Shown piece after piece: positions 16,718 to 26,383 of a DNA stretch of 64,000 nt (position 1 is its first letter; every line of letters starts with the position of its first letter). The DNA lies in contig JBGCFG010000009.1 in the NCBI GenBank assembly GCA_045106815.1, positions 124,001 through 188,000 of the forward strand, read 5' to 3'. Under the pieces are notes generated by a model. The model did no database searches. It worked only from the letters and a program-made list of their open reading frames with translations, and had not been told where the DNA came from. A program made the translations under genes and the position numbers. This stretch comes from JAUIAI01 sp045106815 (GTDB lineage Bacteria > Pseudomonadota > Gammaproteobacteria > Burkholderiales > Burkholderiaceae_E).

Positions 16718-17425
16718 CTAACGTGCAGCTACCGCCGCCCGCTCAAGGGCCTTGCTAATAGCGGGCCAGGCAGTCTCGAGCATGGTTGCCTGAACCTGCG
16801 CGCTGGGATGAATCCGGTCAGCCTGAAAGGCTCCTTCCAGGCCAACGATATCGCTTAACAGAAAAGGGACGAGTTCCCCTTCATTGTCAGCCGCCACTGT
16901 CTTGAAGATATTGGCAAATCGCTCTGTATACGCGCGACCGTAATTCGGGGGCACTTGCATGCCGAGCACAACCACAACCGCCCCCTGTTCGCGCGCCATC
17001 TGGCTGATTTGCTGCAGGTTGCGCTCAGTGCTGCCAAGATCCAGCCCCCGGAGAGCATCATTGGCACCGAGCTCCAGTAACAAGACGGCGGGCTGATGCT
17101 GACTGAGCAGTTTCGCAATCCGGCTGCGTCCGCCGGCTGTGGTTTCGCCACTAATACTCGCATTGACAACTTGCCAAGGTGGTGCAGGCTTGGAAACCTG
17201 GTCCTTTGCTGCCGGTTCAGCCAGGCGCTGCTCGAGAAGGTTAACCCAACCCTCGCCGCGCTTCAGGCCGTACTCGGCCGAAATACTGTCGCCTAGCACA
17301 AGCACCACTGGTCCGGATGGATCACCGCTGGCCGCGCCGGTTTCACCGACTATTGCGAATGTCGATAAACTCAACGCTAAAAGGCTCGTACAAACCGTAC
17401 GCCGAATACTCCAAACCCTACTCAT
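16718..17425 (-). CDS. tesA: Multifunctional acyl-CoA thioesterase I / arylesterase TesA
   Basis: A 235-residue periplasmic SGNH hydrolase that cleaves thioesters and esters. It has a Sec signal peptide, then block I VLVLGDSISAEYGL with nucleophile Ser47, block III LLLELGANDALRG and the C-terminal DRIHPSAQVQ with catalytic Asp and His. ATG at 17425 is used because the signal peptide begins there; the frame runs further upstream into the divergent ATPase gene. The tesA and ybbA starts are only 16 bases apart and diverge, as in E. coli. The 3' end converges with the TRAP permease. Confidence 0.93.
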   Translation of the reverse strand: MSRVWSIRRTVCTSLLALSLSTFAIVGETGAASGDPSGPVVLVLGDSISAEYGLKRGEGWVNLLEQRLAEPAAKDQVSKPAPPWQVVNASISGETTAGGRSRIAKLLSQHQPAVLLLELGANDALRGLDLGSTERNLQQISQMAREQGAVVVVLGMQVPPNYGRAYTERFANIFKTVAADNEGELVPFLLSDIVGLEGAFQADRIHPSAQVQATMLETAWPAISKALERAAVAAR

Positions 17426-17441
17426 CGGAAATGATTCCTTC

Positions 17442-18134
17442 ATGTCTGCGATCGAAGTCAAGCAACTAACCAAACGCGTCAGTGACGCAGATGGTTGGCT
17501 CACCATTTTGGACCAAATTGAGTTTTTCCTCGATGCAGGCGAAACCCTGGCGATTGTCGGCGCATCTGGCTCAGGCAAGTCAACGCTGCTGGGCTTGCTG
17601 GCGGGCCTTGATACCCCTACAGAGGGGTCGGTGACTGTATCCGGCACTGCACTGTTTGACCTCGATGAAGACGAAAGAGCTGCCTGGCGCGGTGAGAATC
17701 TGGGGTTTGTTTTCCAGAATTTTCAACTGCTCCCGCAAATGACTGCGCTTGAAAACGTGTTGCTACCGCTCGAATTGGCTGGCGCTCCAGATGCAACAAA
17801 TAAGGCTGCCGATATGCTCGACCAGGTTGGCCTGCGTGAGCGCCACCAGCACTACCCCAGAACTTTGTCGGGCGGAGAACAACAGCGGGTCGCGCTTGCC
17901 AGAGCGTTTGCGCCGGGGCCTCGACTCTTATTCGCGGACGAGCCCACCGGGAGCCTGGATTCTGTTACTGGCGAGCGAATCATCGACCTGTTATTTTCCA
18001 TGAACAAGGCTGCCGGGGCGACACTGGTTTTGGTGACCCACGACGAAGCACTCGCCAAAAGGTGTTCCAAGCGACTCAGCCTGCAAGCCGGACGAATTCG
18101 AGCTCAGGACTCTTCCGTAGCGGCAGCGGCTTAA
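17442..18134 (+). CDS. ybbA: ABC transporter ATPase, YbbA/LolD type
   Basis: A 230-residue ABC ATPase with Walker A GASGSGKST (residues 40-48), the Q-loop VFQNFQLLPQMTALENVLLPLEL, signature LSGGEQQRVALARAF, Walker B LLFADEPTG and the H-loop LVTHD. It belongs to the MacB/LolD/FtsE-like group. In E. coli ybbA lies divergent to tesA and is followed by the permease gene ybbP. Here no permease follows; the next gene is glyoxalase I. The partner must be elsewhere or lost. Only 16 bases separate it from tesA, so the promoters must overlap or lie inside the genes. Confidence 0.9.
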   Translation: MSAIEVKQLTKRVSDADGWLTILDQIEFFLDAGETLAIVGASGSGKSTLLGLLAGLDTPTEGSVTVSGTALFDLDEDERAAWRGENLGFVFQNFQLLPQMTALENVLLPLELAGAPDATNKAADMLDQVGLRERHQHYPRTLSGGEQQRVALARAFAPGPRLLFADEPTGSLDSVTGERIIDLLFSMNKAAGATLVLVTHDEALAKRCSKRLSLQAGRIRAQDSSVAAAA

Positions 18135-18162
18135 ATACAAATCACTCCAGGAGGAAACCCAT

Positions 18163-18564
18163 ATGAAAATGCTTCATACGATGTTGCGAGTCGGTAACCT
18201 GCAGCAGTCCATTGACTTCTACACCAACGCCTTGAAAATGAATCTGCTTCGCACGACCGAGCGACCCGATCAGGGTTACACCCTGGCGTTTGTTGGTTAT
18301 GGTCAGGGCAACAAAGAAGGCGAGGCCGAAATCGAGCTGACGTTCAATCATGACACCAGTGAGTACGAGCTGGGGTCAGCATTCGGGCATCTCGCCCTTG
18401 GTGTGGACAGCGTGGTTGAGACCTGCGAGCAGGTCAAGTCTGCGGGCGGCAAAGTCACGCGCGAGCCTGGACCGGTCAAAGGTGGCAAGACCATGATAGC
18501 GTTTGTGGAAGATCCGACCGGCTACAAAATTGAGCTGATTGAAACTGCGAGTCGCGAGATTTAG
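18163..18564 (+). CDS. gloA: Lactoylglutathione lyase (glyoxalase I)
   Basis: GloA isomerises the methylglyoxal-glutathione hemithioacetal to S-lactoylglutathione, the first step of methylglyoxal detoxification. The 133-residue protein starts MKMLHTMLRVGNLQQSIDFY and carries the four expected metal ligands: His5, the Glu in AEIELTFN, the His in FGHLALGVD and the Glu in YKIELIE. Length equals the E. coli enzyme. A strong ribosome site (AGGAGG) precedes the ATG. It converges on pgi with a 28-base gap. Confidence 0.96.
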   Translation: MKMLHTMLRVGNLQQSIDFYTNALKMNLLRTTERPDQGYTLAFVGYGQGNKEGEAEIELTFNHDTSEYELGSAFGHLALGVDSVVETCEQVKSAGGKVTREPGPVKGGKTMIAFVEDPTGYKIELIETASREI

Positions 18565-18592
18565 CGCCCGTCTTTCCTCCGCTCACACGCAC

Positions 18593-20197
18593 CTACGGAC
18601 GTAATTTTTCCAGGAGGCGACGGGTGGAGGGGTCTAAATCGGGTGTTGCATCGCCCGGGCTGGCCCTCAGCAAGGCTTCATGCTTGGTGGCAATTTTCTT
18701 GCCCAGTTCCACGCCCCATTGATCAAACGAATTGATTCTCAGCATCCAGCCAAGCGCCGCTGTTTTGTGCTCGTAAAGCGCAATCAGGAATCCAAATGTT
18801 TCCGGGGTGAGTTCATCGAGCAGGATGGTGCTTGAGGGTCGGTTGCCATCGTAGCGACGGTGAGGATCTTCGGGTGAGACCTGGCCATGCAGCAAAGCCT
18901 CTGACTGCGCGAGAGCATTGGCCAGTAAGCCAAGGCCGCGACCCTCGGCATCTTCGCAAGAGTCCTTTAACAAAACGAAGTCCACTGGCTGAACCTGGGT
19001 ACCCTGGTGTAGCGATTGAAAAAACGAGTGCTGCGCATCAGTGCCAGGTTCTCCCCATATGACTGGCGATGAGCCAGTAAGCAGCCGCTCTCCTTCAAGA
19101 TCCACACTCTTGCCATTACTCTCCATCTGCAGTTGTTGCAGATACGCAGGCAGGCGCGCAAGTGCTTGCGTGTAGGGGATCACCGCTTCAGTTTGAGACT
19201 TAAGCGCTGCGGCATTCCACAGACTCAGTGCCGCCATGAGGACGGGGGCGTTTTTGTCCCAGGGGGCATTAAGGAAATGCTGGTCCATTTGCCTGGCGCC
19301 CGTGAGCATCGCGTCGAAATTGGCCGGGCCAATCATGAGCATCACAGGCAGACCAATCGCAGACCATAACGAATATCGTCCGCCAACCCAGTCTCTGAAT
19401 GGAAAAATACCGTCATCGGACAAACCAAATGCTCTGGCACCTTCAGGGTTTGCGGTGACGCCGACGAGATGCCGGTGTAGTGCTGATTCGGCAATTCCAC
19501 TGTCCAGCAACCATTGCCGGACCGCTTGTGCGTTGCGCGCGGTTTCGATAGTTTTCCATGATTTGGATGCTATTACGACCATAGTTGTGTCGGCGTTGAT
19601 CCGCCGCTTGATGCGCGACCACGCCATCGGATCGATATTCGCGAGAAAGTGCACCCGCATGGCCGGATCAGTGAATTCTTCAAGTGCGTCACACGCGAGT
19701 AGAGGGCCAAGCTGCGAGCCACCAATGCCTACATTCACGATATCGGTTATGCGTTGGCCGCTTGCGCCGAGCCATTGACCATCTCGCACAGCAGCGCTAA
19801 AAGTTCGCATACGTTCAAGCGTGTGCTGAATTTCATCACTGACCAGTTCTCCTCCAGTGCCCAGCCGCATCTGCTGGTCTGGGGCTGCGCGCAACGCCAC
19901 ATGGAAGACAGCCCGTTGCTCGGTTGGGTTAATGGTTTCGCCAGCGAACATCGCAGCACGCTTGTCATTGAGTCCGCAATGCGTCACGAGTTTTTCAATC
20001 GCAGGCAATGATGGCAGCGGCAGGCGATGTCGACTGAAATCAAAATAAGCAGGTCCGACCTCGAAGCTCAGACTATCCAGGCGATCCGGTTCGGTATCGA
20101 ACAAGCCGAGTATGGGTTGATCTGCACTGGCGTTAGCTGCCTCAAGAAACTGCGAAAGTGCTTGTTGATAGTCGTTGTTACCGGTGTTCTCAGTCAT
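18593..20197 (-). CDS. pgi: Glucose-6-phosphate isomerase
   Basis: Pgi interconverts glucose 6-phosphate and fructose 6-phosphate in the cytosol. The 534-residue protein shows the sugar-isomerase signatures: NVGIGGSQLGPLLA for phosphate binding, IASKSWKTIET, FPFRDWVGGRYSLWSAIGLP, and near the C-terminus INSFDQWGVELGKKIA. The motif QMESNGKSVD, including the active-site region, is intact. It lies nine bases downstream of the nnr gene on the minus strand, so both are probably co-transcribed. Confidence 0.96.
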   Translation of the reverse strand: MTENTGNNDYQQALSQFLEAANASADQPILGLFDTEPDRLDSLSFEVGPAYFDFSRHRLPLPSLPAIEKLVTHCGLNDKRAAMFAGETINPTEQRAVFHVALRAAPDQQMRLGTGGELVSDEIQHTLERMRTFSAAVRDGQWLGASGQRITDIVNVGIGGSQLGPLLACDALEEFTDPAMRVHFLANIDPMAWSRIKRRINADTTMVVIASKSWKTIETARNAQAVRQWLLDSGIAESALHRHLVGVTANPEGARAFGLSDDGIFPFRDWVGGRYSLWSAIGLPVMLMIGPANFDAMLTGARQMDQHFLNAPWDKNAPVLMAALSLWNAAALKSQTEAVIPYTQALARLPAYLQQLQMESNGKSVDLEGERLLTGSSPVIWGEPGTDAQHSFFQSLHQGTQVQPVDFVLLKDSCEDAEGRGLGLLANALAQSEALLHGQVSPEDPHRRYDGNRPSSTILLDELTPETFGFLIALYEHKTAALGWMLRINSFDQWGVELGKKIATKHEALLRASPGDATPDLDPSTRRLLEKLRP

Positions 20198-20206
20198 GAA
20201 AAATGC

Positions 20207-21757
20207 TCAGCTTTGATTGATTGATTCAATGAGGTGTTGCAACAATGTGTCGGCGTTTAGGCCTACTTGTCTTGGATGTTCTCTTGCCCAGAGGTCCGCG
20301 GCATTGCCATGCAACCATGCCGCCATCGCAGCGGCTTCCCACGCAGGATAGCCCTGCGCCAACAGTGCACCGGCAATACCGGCCAGGAGATCGCCTGACC
20401 CACCTGTGGCCAGTGCTGGACCACCACTGCCAATAATGGCCCATCGCCCGTCAGGCGCAGCAATCACGGAGCCAGCGCCTTTCAAGATGACGGTGGATTG
20501 CCACTCAAGTGCCAATCGCCCAGCATTGGTAACGCGATTGTCTTCAATCTGCGCGACACTTTGTCCGAGTAGGCGAGCCGCCTCCAGCGGATGAGGCGTG
20601 AGGATCGTGGGGACCGACTGGCCTCGCGACAGCATCAGTCCGCGTAGATCTGATTTAGCGCCTTGACCTGCGACCAGGTTGAGCGCATCGGCGTCAATGA
20701 CAGCAGGTATAGGGGCGACGAGTGCTCGCGCGAGCAAACTACTCGCCAGTTGATCGGTACCAAGGCCACAGCCGGCTACTAGACAACTGATTCTGGCGAC
20801 ATGAGCATCCAGATCAGCGGGTCGTTCGAGTTGTCCACTCATCAATTGCGGGGATCCCGGATCAAACACGCTGGCGACGGGACTCATGATGGTCACTTTG
20901 CCAGCACCAGTTGCCTGCGCCGCACGCGCTGCAAGCAATGCAGCGCCAGGCATCGCCGGAGCGCCACCCAATACACCGACTGACCCAAAACTGCCCTTAT
21001 GCGAGTTTGTCTGCCTCTTCCTAAGACGAGTCGCTACCCATGATTGATCGATGAACAATCCGCTGGGGGCCGGTGTTGCAATGCCAAGCGTGTTGACGCT
21101 GACCTGACCTGCATGGGCTCTGCCGGGCCCGGTATACAGACCAGGCTTGTTGCCAATCAGGGTGATCGTGTGGCTCGCCTTCACCGCTGCGCCACGAGCG
21201 CCACCTACGATGGCGCCTGTGTCGCAATTGATCCCGCTGGGAACATCAACTGCAATCAAGGGAGAATCGAGTCGGTGGGTCAGTTGCGCGGTGCGGGCGG
21301 CGCCTCCTTCAAGCGGACGGCGCAGGCCAATGCCGAACATGCCGTCAATCAGCAAACTGGCGTGGCGCCCCCTGGTCGCGCCACCGCTAAGAGCTGGCAA
21401 CAAGTCGGGCAGGCCTTCAATAGGGATAAACGTGCCCCCCTGAGCCTGAAAGCGGGCCCAGACTGCGTGCGCGTCAGTGCCCTCATTCGGCGCCTGGCCA
21501 AGCGAGCAGGCGTTTATCTGATAGCCGCCTGCCTCTAGCATCATGAGGGCAAGCAGCGCATCGCCACCGTTGTTACCCGGTCCGATCAGAGCGGTGACAG
21601 ATGTTTGGACGGGCTGCGCGATGAGCAGCGATTCGGCCATCGCTGCCAGCGCACTGGCGGCGCGGTACATGAGTTCGCCAGCATCGGCCCCAGCCAGCGC
21701 GCGCGTCTCCACCGCCCGAATCTTCTCAAGGCTAAGAAAGGCATTGCTGTCGGACAT
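20207..21757 (-). CDS. nnr: Bifunctional NAD(P)HX epimerase / ADP-dependent dehydratase
   Basis: This 516-residue cytosolic repair enzyme restores NADH and NADPH that have been damaged by hydration. The N-terminal epimerase domain (YjeF_N) has IGPGNNGGDALLALMML and IDGMFGIGLRRPL, with IAVDVPSGINCDTG. The C-terminal dehydratase domain (carbohydrate-kinase fold) has the ATP/ADP-site motif GSGDLLAGIAGALLAQG and LTPHPLEAARLLG. The domain order and length are as in E. coli Nnr. Pgi follows closely downstream. Confidence 0.94.
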   Translation of the reverse strand: MSDSNAFLSLEKIRAVETRALAGADAGELMYRAASALAAMAESLLIAQPVQTSVTALIGPGNNGGDALLALMMLEAGGYQINACSLGQAPNEGTDAHAVWARFQAQGGTFIPIEGLPDLLPALSGGATRGRHASLLIDGMFGIGLRRPLEGGAARTAQLTHRLDSPLIAVDVPSGINCDTGAIVGGARGAAVKASHTITLIGNKPGLYTGPGRAHAGQVSVNTLGIATPAPSGLFIDQSWVATRLRKRQTNSHKGSFGSVGVLGGAPAMPGAALLAARAAQATGAGKVTIMSPVASVFDPGSPQLMSGQLERPADLDAHVARISCLVAGCGLGTDQLASSLLARALVAPIPAVIDADALNLVAGQGAKSDLRGLMLSRGQSVPTILTPHPLEAARLLGQSVAQIEDNRVTNAGRLALEWQSTVILKGAGSVIAAPDGRWAIIGSGGPALATGGSGDLLAGIAGALLAQGYPAWEAAAMAAWLHGNAADLWAREHPRQVGLNADTLLQHLIESINQS

Positions 21758-21904
21758 GGCCGGGTACTCCTGCGATCAGTTCAGCGTCGCCGGCGATTTC
21801 GTCTGGTTCCGTTGGGTTCCGTTTGAGTGTCTCCGGCAGCCAATATGGTGCCAGACACGGGCTGCGTCTGGAGCCAGGCAGACTAGAGCAGGATCAGTGC
21901 AGGA

Positions 21905-22054
21905 TTAGGGGAGGGTATTGACCGCAAAATTATCGTTTTGAGATTGCGACACCATTGATTCAACCGAGAAATCTGATTGAATGGCCGTATCCGGACTGAA
22001 TGCCCACCATACCAATGTCATCAGCACCAAGGTGGTGACCTTGCTCGTTTTCAT
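21905..22054 (-). CDS. Possible short secreted peptide (49 aa)
   Basis: A short frame not recognised from any family. It begins MKTSKVTTLVLMTLVWWAFS, which looks like a Sec signal (two Lys, then a hydrophobic run of about 14 residues), followed by a short polar part ending NDNFAVNTLP. An AGGGA sequence lies about eight bases before the ATG. It lies in the 446-base gap between nnr and purL. The evidence is only a signal-like N-terminus and a ribosome-site-like sequence, so it may be chance. Confidence 0.3.
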   Translation of the reverse strand: MKTSKVTTLVLMTLVWWAFSPDTAIQSDFSVESMVSQSQNDNFAVNTLP

Positions 22055-22151
22055 CGTTGATCCCTAGTTGGGCGATGACAGCGTTTTGAGGAACCGCGCC
22101 GGCCATCGCATTTCAGTCAACAACGAGTGTCGGCCTGATCGCGCGATGCGG

Positions 22152-22180
22152 CCGTGATGAATGTCGCAGTCGCCTATAAT
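22152..22180 (+). promoter_or_regulatory. Likely purL promoter
   Basis: A consensus TATAAT at 22175-22180 lies 23 bases before the purL ATG. The -35 region is poor (around CCGTGA at 22152), so an activator may be needed or the element may be weak. A PurR-type operator is not obvious. Confidence 0.45.
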
Positions 22181-22203
22181 TGCGCTTTGCCTGCTGCGAT
22201 CAA

Positions 22204-25200
22204 ATGACTGGTTTTGCCATTTTGGGCGGATCCGCCGCCCTTTCCACGTTTCGTACCGATCGCCTGATCTCCGAGATTCAGCGTCAGCACAAAGTCGCTG
22301 AGGCTTTGAAGGGTGATTCACCAGAGTCAGATCGCAAGACGCCGACGGTCGGCCAAATCGAATCCCGATATTTCTATCTGGTTCAGGCTTCGGACGAGAT
22401 TGAGCCGGGTGACATTGCACGTTTGCAGGCCCTCGTAGACAGTGCCGGAGAAGCGCCAGATGAACGTGGCGCAAGTGCTGGGTTTGTGTATGTACTGCCC
22501 CGGGTTGGCACTATTTCTCCCTGGTCCAGTAAGGCAACGGATATTGCGCGCAATTGCGGCTTCAAAAACATCCGGCGAATTGAGCGCGGTATTGCCTATC
22601 AGCTCCGCGGTGAGTCGCATTTCTTGCGGCGCACTGAGTTGACAGACTCTGCGCTCAATCTGGCCGCGCAGGTCTTGCACGACCGAATGACCGAGTCTTT
22701 TTTCCTTAGCTGGCCGCAGGCGCAGCAGTTTTTTGCCGATCTACCTTCAAAGCCAACCCAGACTGTGGCTGTTATGTCGGACGGCGCAGCCGCCCTCATT
22801 AAGGCCAATGTCGAGCTTGGGCTCGCGCTTTCCGACGATGAAATTGACTATCTTTGCGAGGCATTTGAAAAGGTCGGGCGAGACCCGACTGACGTTGAAC
22901 TCATGATGTTCGCTCAGGCCAACTCTGAGCACTGCCGACACAAAATTTTCAATGCCGACTGGGTGATTGACGGACAAACACAGGCGCACGGATTGTTCCA
23001 GATGATCCGGCACACACATGAGGCAACCCCGACCCATACGGTCGTGGCCTATGCCGACAATGCCTGCATCCTCACCGGTCGGGAAACGCCGCGCTTTCAG
23101 CCCCGATTCATGCTTGCCGATGGCAAGATGGTTAACGGGCAGTACAGCCGTGAAACAGGCATGAGCCATAGCCTGCTCAAAGTTGAAACCCATAATCATC
23201 CAACCGCCATTTCGCCATTTCCAGGCGCGGCGACTGGTTCGGGCGGTGAGATTCGCGATGAAGGGGCAACCGGCCGCGGCTCGAAACCCAAGTTTGGCCT
23301 CACAGGGTTTACCGTCTCGAATCTACGCCTGCCTGACTACCAGCACCCCTGGGAACAGACAGACCCAGGGAGGCCTGATCGAATTGCATCGCCCTTGCGA
23401 ATCATGCTCGACGGCCCAATTGGCGCCGCTGCGTTCAACAACGAGTTTGGCCGGCCTAACTTGGTGGGCTACTTTCGCGCGTGGGATCAACTGATTGACG
23501 GACAACATCGCGGCTTTCATAAGCCAATCATGATCGCCGGTGGCGTGGGCAGTGTCGACGCCAGACTTTCATACAAAGAACCCCTACCGGCAGGCACCTT
23601 GCTGGTTCAACTGGGTGGCCCGGGCATGCGAATTGGCGTCGGGGGTGGTGCGGCCTCCAGTATGGGCAGTGGCAGCAACGATGAAACACTTGACTTTAAT
23701 TCCGTTCAGCGCGGCAACCCGGAAATGCAGCGACGCGCCCAGGAAGTCATTGATCGGTGTTGGAGCAGTGGCGAGCGAAATCCTGTGTTGTCCATTCATG
23801 ATGTTGGCGCCGGTGGTTTGTCAAACGCATTTCCTGAGATCGTTCATGACGCAGGGATGTCAGCAAGCTTCGAATTGACTAAGGTCCCCGTCGAGTCGAC
23901 GGGCCTGTCTGCCGGAGAACTCTGGTGCAACGAATCGCAAGAGCGTTATGTACTGGCGATTGCGCCAGACAATTTGCCGACCTTTGAGTTCTACTGCGAG
24001 CGCGAGCGCTGTCCGTTTTCGGTGGTTGGGACAGTGACCGATACGGGCAACCTGATCGTGTCGGACCAGCGGGAAGGGCGCAACGAAACGCCCGTCGATA
24101 TGCCCATGGATGTTTTGCTCGGCAAGCCGCCGCGCATGACACGCATTGCAACAAACCAAAAGCCGGCGCTTGAGCCGATAGACGCTGCTGGCGTGCCGCT
24201 CGATCTCATCGCGGCACAGGTGTTGCGATCGCCGTGCGTGGCAGACAAGAGTTTTCTCATCACGATCGGTGACCGGACGGTCGGCGGTTTGTCTCACCGC
24301 GACCCGATGGTTGGACCCTGGCAGGTGCCCGTTGCCGACTGCGGCGTGGGCTTGCTGGATTTTGAAGGCTATGCCGGTGAGGCGCTTGCCGTCGGTGAAC
24401 GCCCCGCGCTAGCCGTGATCGATCCAGCGGCAGCTTCGCGCATTGCCATTGGCGAAGCGATAACGAACCTGCTCAGCGCTGGCATTGGCTCCTTTGAACG
24501 CGTCAAGCTCTCAGCCAACTGGATGGCCGCCTGCGGCGACCCGGCCGAAGATGCCAACCTCTATCAGGCGGTCAAGGCGGCCAGTGAATTGGCAATCGCA
24601 CTCGGTATCAGTATTCCGGTTGGCAAAGATTCCTTGTCAATGCGAACGCGCTGGCAGGATGATTCAGGCGAAAACCAGGAAGTCGTTTCACCGGTGTCGC
24701 TAGTGGCGAGCGCATTTTCTCCCGTGGATGATGTTCGCGCCGGCCTAACGCCTGTGCTGTCGGACTCACTCGAAACGGCGCTTATCCTGGTCGATCTAGG
24801 CGCTGGCAGGCAGCGTCTGGGCGGATCAGTGTTTGCCCATGTCACTGGACAAATTGGCAACGAATGCCCAGATCTTGATGACCCCGCCTTGCTTGTTCAA
24901 TTCGGTGCGGCACTTGCGGCATTGATTGAACGGAATTGGGTGCTCGCTTATCACGACCGATCAGATGGTGGGCTGTTTGCAGCCCTTTGCGAAATGGCCT
25001 TCGCAGGCCACTGCGGACTCGCGATCAACCTGGACATGCTCACCATCGATCCCAACACAGCGGATGTGGGTGGATTCAATATTCGGCCTGCCCAAATGGC
25101 TGTGCAGCGAAACGAATTGGCGATCAAAGCGCTGTTCAATGAGGAGCTTGGCGCAGTGCTTCAGGTGCGCGCGGAGCAACGAGATGAAGTTATGGCTGAA

Positions 25201-26268
25201 CTCAGACAACACGGTTTGTCCCGAGTCAGCCACGTTATCGGCAAACCTGCCAGCCAGGACGAAATCTCACTCTACCAAGACGGGCGCAGTATCTACAAAG
25301 CGGGGCGCCGAGAACTTCAGCAGATCTGGAGTGAAACGAGCTTGAACATGACCTCGCTCAGAGACGACCCCGCGTGCGCTCAAGAGGCATTTGATGCGGT
25401 TGGGTCGGCACCGTCTGCTTCGCAGGACAGTCAGTTTGCGCTGGTTCTCAAGGCTGACTTTGATCCGGATGAGGATATTGCAGCGCCGGCCATCGCCTCA
25501 GGCGTTCGGCCGAGAGCCGCTATCTTGCGAGAGCAAGGTGTTAACGGTCACATCGAGATGGCGGCTGCATTCGATCTGGCTGGATTTGAAGCCATCGACG
25601 TCACGATGTCAGACCTGTTTGCCGGACGCCAAAAACTTGATCAGTTCCAGATGCTGGCCGCCTGTGGTGGGTTTTCTTATGGCGATGTGCTGGGTGCGGG
25701 GGCCGGCTGGGCTAAGTCCATCTTGTTCAACAACGCAATGGCTGAACAGTTCGCTGTGTTTTTCCAGCGTCCCAACACGCTGTCATTTGGCGTTTGCAAT
25801 GGTTGCCAGATGCTCAGTCACTTGCGACCGCTAATCCCGGGCGCTCAGGCATTCCCAGACTTTATGAGAAACCGATCAGAACAATTCGAGGCGCGGCTTG
25901 TTCAAGTTGAAGTAATCGACTCGAACGCGGCCATGTTTGCGGGGATGGCAGGGGCTCGTGTGCCTATTGTCGTGTCCAATGGTGAAGGGCGGGTTTTGCT
26001 TCCTGACGATTCAAACCGGCGCGAGGCCAATCCTGTTCTTCGGTTTGTTGACGCCAGCGGACAGACTGCTACGCAGTATCCGGCCAATCCAAATGGCTCA
26101 ACCGACGGACTGACTGGTTTTACGACGGACGACGGGCGCGTGAGCATTCTCATGCCCCACCCGGAGCGGGTGATTCGCACTGCTCAGATGAGTTGGGCGC
26201 CGAAAGGGGCTGGGCATTATTCCCCTTGGATACGCTTGTTTCGTAACGCCCGCAACTGGATGAGCTGA
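22204..26268 (+). CDS. purL: Phosphoribosylformylglycinamidine synthase
   Basis: PurL converts FGAR plus glutamine and ATP to FGAM in purine synthesis. The 1354-residue protein is the single-chain proteobacterial type. The N-terminal and linker domains are followed by two AIR-synthase-like halves (FAQANSEHCRHKIFNADW, KVETHNHPTAISPFPGAATG, GGAASSMGSG, and IPVGKDSLSMRT), and a C-terminal glutaminase. The glutaminase has the nucleophile in FGVCNGCQMLS (Cys at about residue 1201) and the His of MPHPERV. ATG 22204 is chosen because it starts the typical N-terminus; an in-frame upstream TTG overlaps the -10 box and is unlikely. Confidence 0.97.
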   Translation: MTGFAILGGSAALSTFRTDRLISEIQRQHKVAEALKGDSPESDRKTPTVGQIESRYFYLVQASDEIEPGDIARLQALVDSAGEAPDERGASAGFVYVLPRVGTISPWSSKATDIARNCGFKNIRRIERGIAYQLRGESHFLRRTELTDSALNLAAQVLHDRMTESFFLSWPQAQQFFADLPSKPTQTVAVMSDGAAALIKANVELGLALSDDEIDYLCEAFEKVGRDPTDVELMMFAQANSEHCRHKIFNADWVIDGQTQAHGLFQMIRHTHEATPTHTVVAYADNACILTGRETPRFQPRFMLADGKMVNGQYSRETGMSHSLLKVETHNHPTAISPFPGAATGSGGEIRDEGATGRGSKPKFGLTGFTVSNLRLPDYQHPWEQTDPGRPDRIASPLRIMLDGPIGAAAFNNEFGRPNLVGYFRAWDQLIDGQHRGFHKPIMIAGGVGSVDARLSYKEPLPAGTLLVQLGGPGMRIGVGGGAASSMGSGSNDETLDFNSVQRGNPEMQRRAQEVIDRCWSSGERNPVLSIHDVGAGGLSNAFPEIVHDAGMSASFELTKVPVESTGLSAGELWCNESQERYVLAIAPDNLPTFEFYCERERCPFSVVGTVTDTGNLIVSDQREGRNETPVDMPMDVLLGKPPRMTRIATNQKPALEPIDAAGVPLDLIAAQVLRSPCVADKSFLITIGDRTVGGLSHRDPMVGPWQVPVADCGVGLLDFEGYAGEALAVGERPALAVIDPAAASRIAIGEAITNLLSAGIGSFERVKLSANWMAACGDPAEDANLYQAVKAASELAIALGISIPVGKDSLSMRTRWQDDSGENQEVVSPVSLVASAFSPVDDVRAGLTPVLSDSLETALILVDLGAGRQRLGGSVFAHVTGQIGNECPDLDDPALLVQFGAALAALIERNWVLAYHDRSDGGLFAALCEMAFAGHCGLAINLDMLTIDPNTADVGGFNIRPAQMAVQRNELAIKALFNEELGAVLQVRAEQRDEVMAELRQHGLSRVSHVIGKPASQDEISLYQDGRSIYKAGRRELQQIWSETSLNMTSLRDDPACAQEAFDAVGSAPSASQDSQFALVLKADFDPDEDIAAPAIASGVRPRAAILREQGVNGHIEMAAAFDLAGFEAIDVTMSDLFAGRQKLDQFQMLAACGGFSYGDVLGAGAGWAKSILFNNAMAEQFAVFFQRPNTLSFGVCNGCQMLSHLRPLIPGAQAFPDFMRNRSEQFEARLVQVEVIDSNAAMFAGMAGARVPIVVSNGEGRVLLPDDSNRREANPVLRFVDASGQTATQYPANPNGSTDGLTGFTTDDGRVSILMPHPERVIRTAQMSWAPKGAGHYSPWIRLFRNARNWMS

Positions 26269-26317
26269 TCTACCCCAACTAGCCTTCTCGAGCGCTCTTG
26301 AGCACACAAGTTGGCAG

Positions 26318-26383
26318 AAAAAAAGGGGGGTGAAACCGGCAAAACCTGCGCGGATAGCACAGGACTTTGCGAACCTCACCCCC
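26318..26383 (-). terminator. Long bulged hairpin terminator on the minus strand
   Basis: On the minus strand, GGGGGTGA pairs with TCACCCCC. Inside, GCAAA pairs with TTTGC and CCTGTGC with GCGCAGG around a TATCC loop; the hairpin is followed by seven T residues (26318-26324 on the opposite strand). It faces the 3' end of purL, so it would stop transcripts running antisense into purL. No protein gene on the minus strand explains it, which suggests a non-coding transcript. Confidence 0.7.

Noticed and set aside
19236..19778. Plus-strand frame of 180 codons opposite pgi
   Set aside because: Lies wholly inside the pgi gene on the other strand and shows no recognisable motif; typical of antisense open frames in GC-rich DNA.
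21044..21538. Plus-strand frame of 164 codons opposite nnr
   Set aside because: Antisense to a well-conserved enzyme, composition unlike a protein, no start signal.
22064..22474. Minus-strand frame at the purL promoter
   Set aside because: It crosses the purL start and promoter and has no homology to any family I know.
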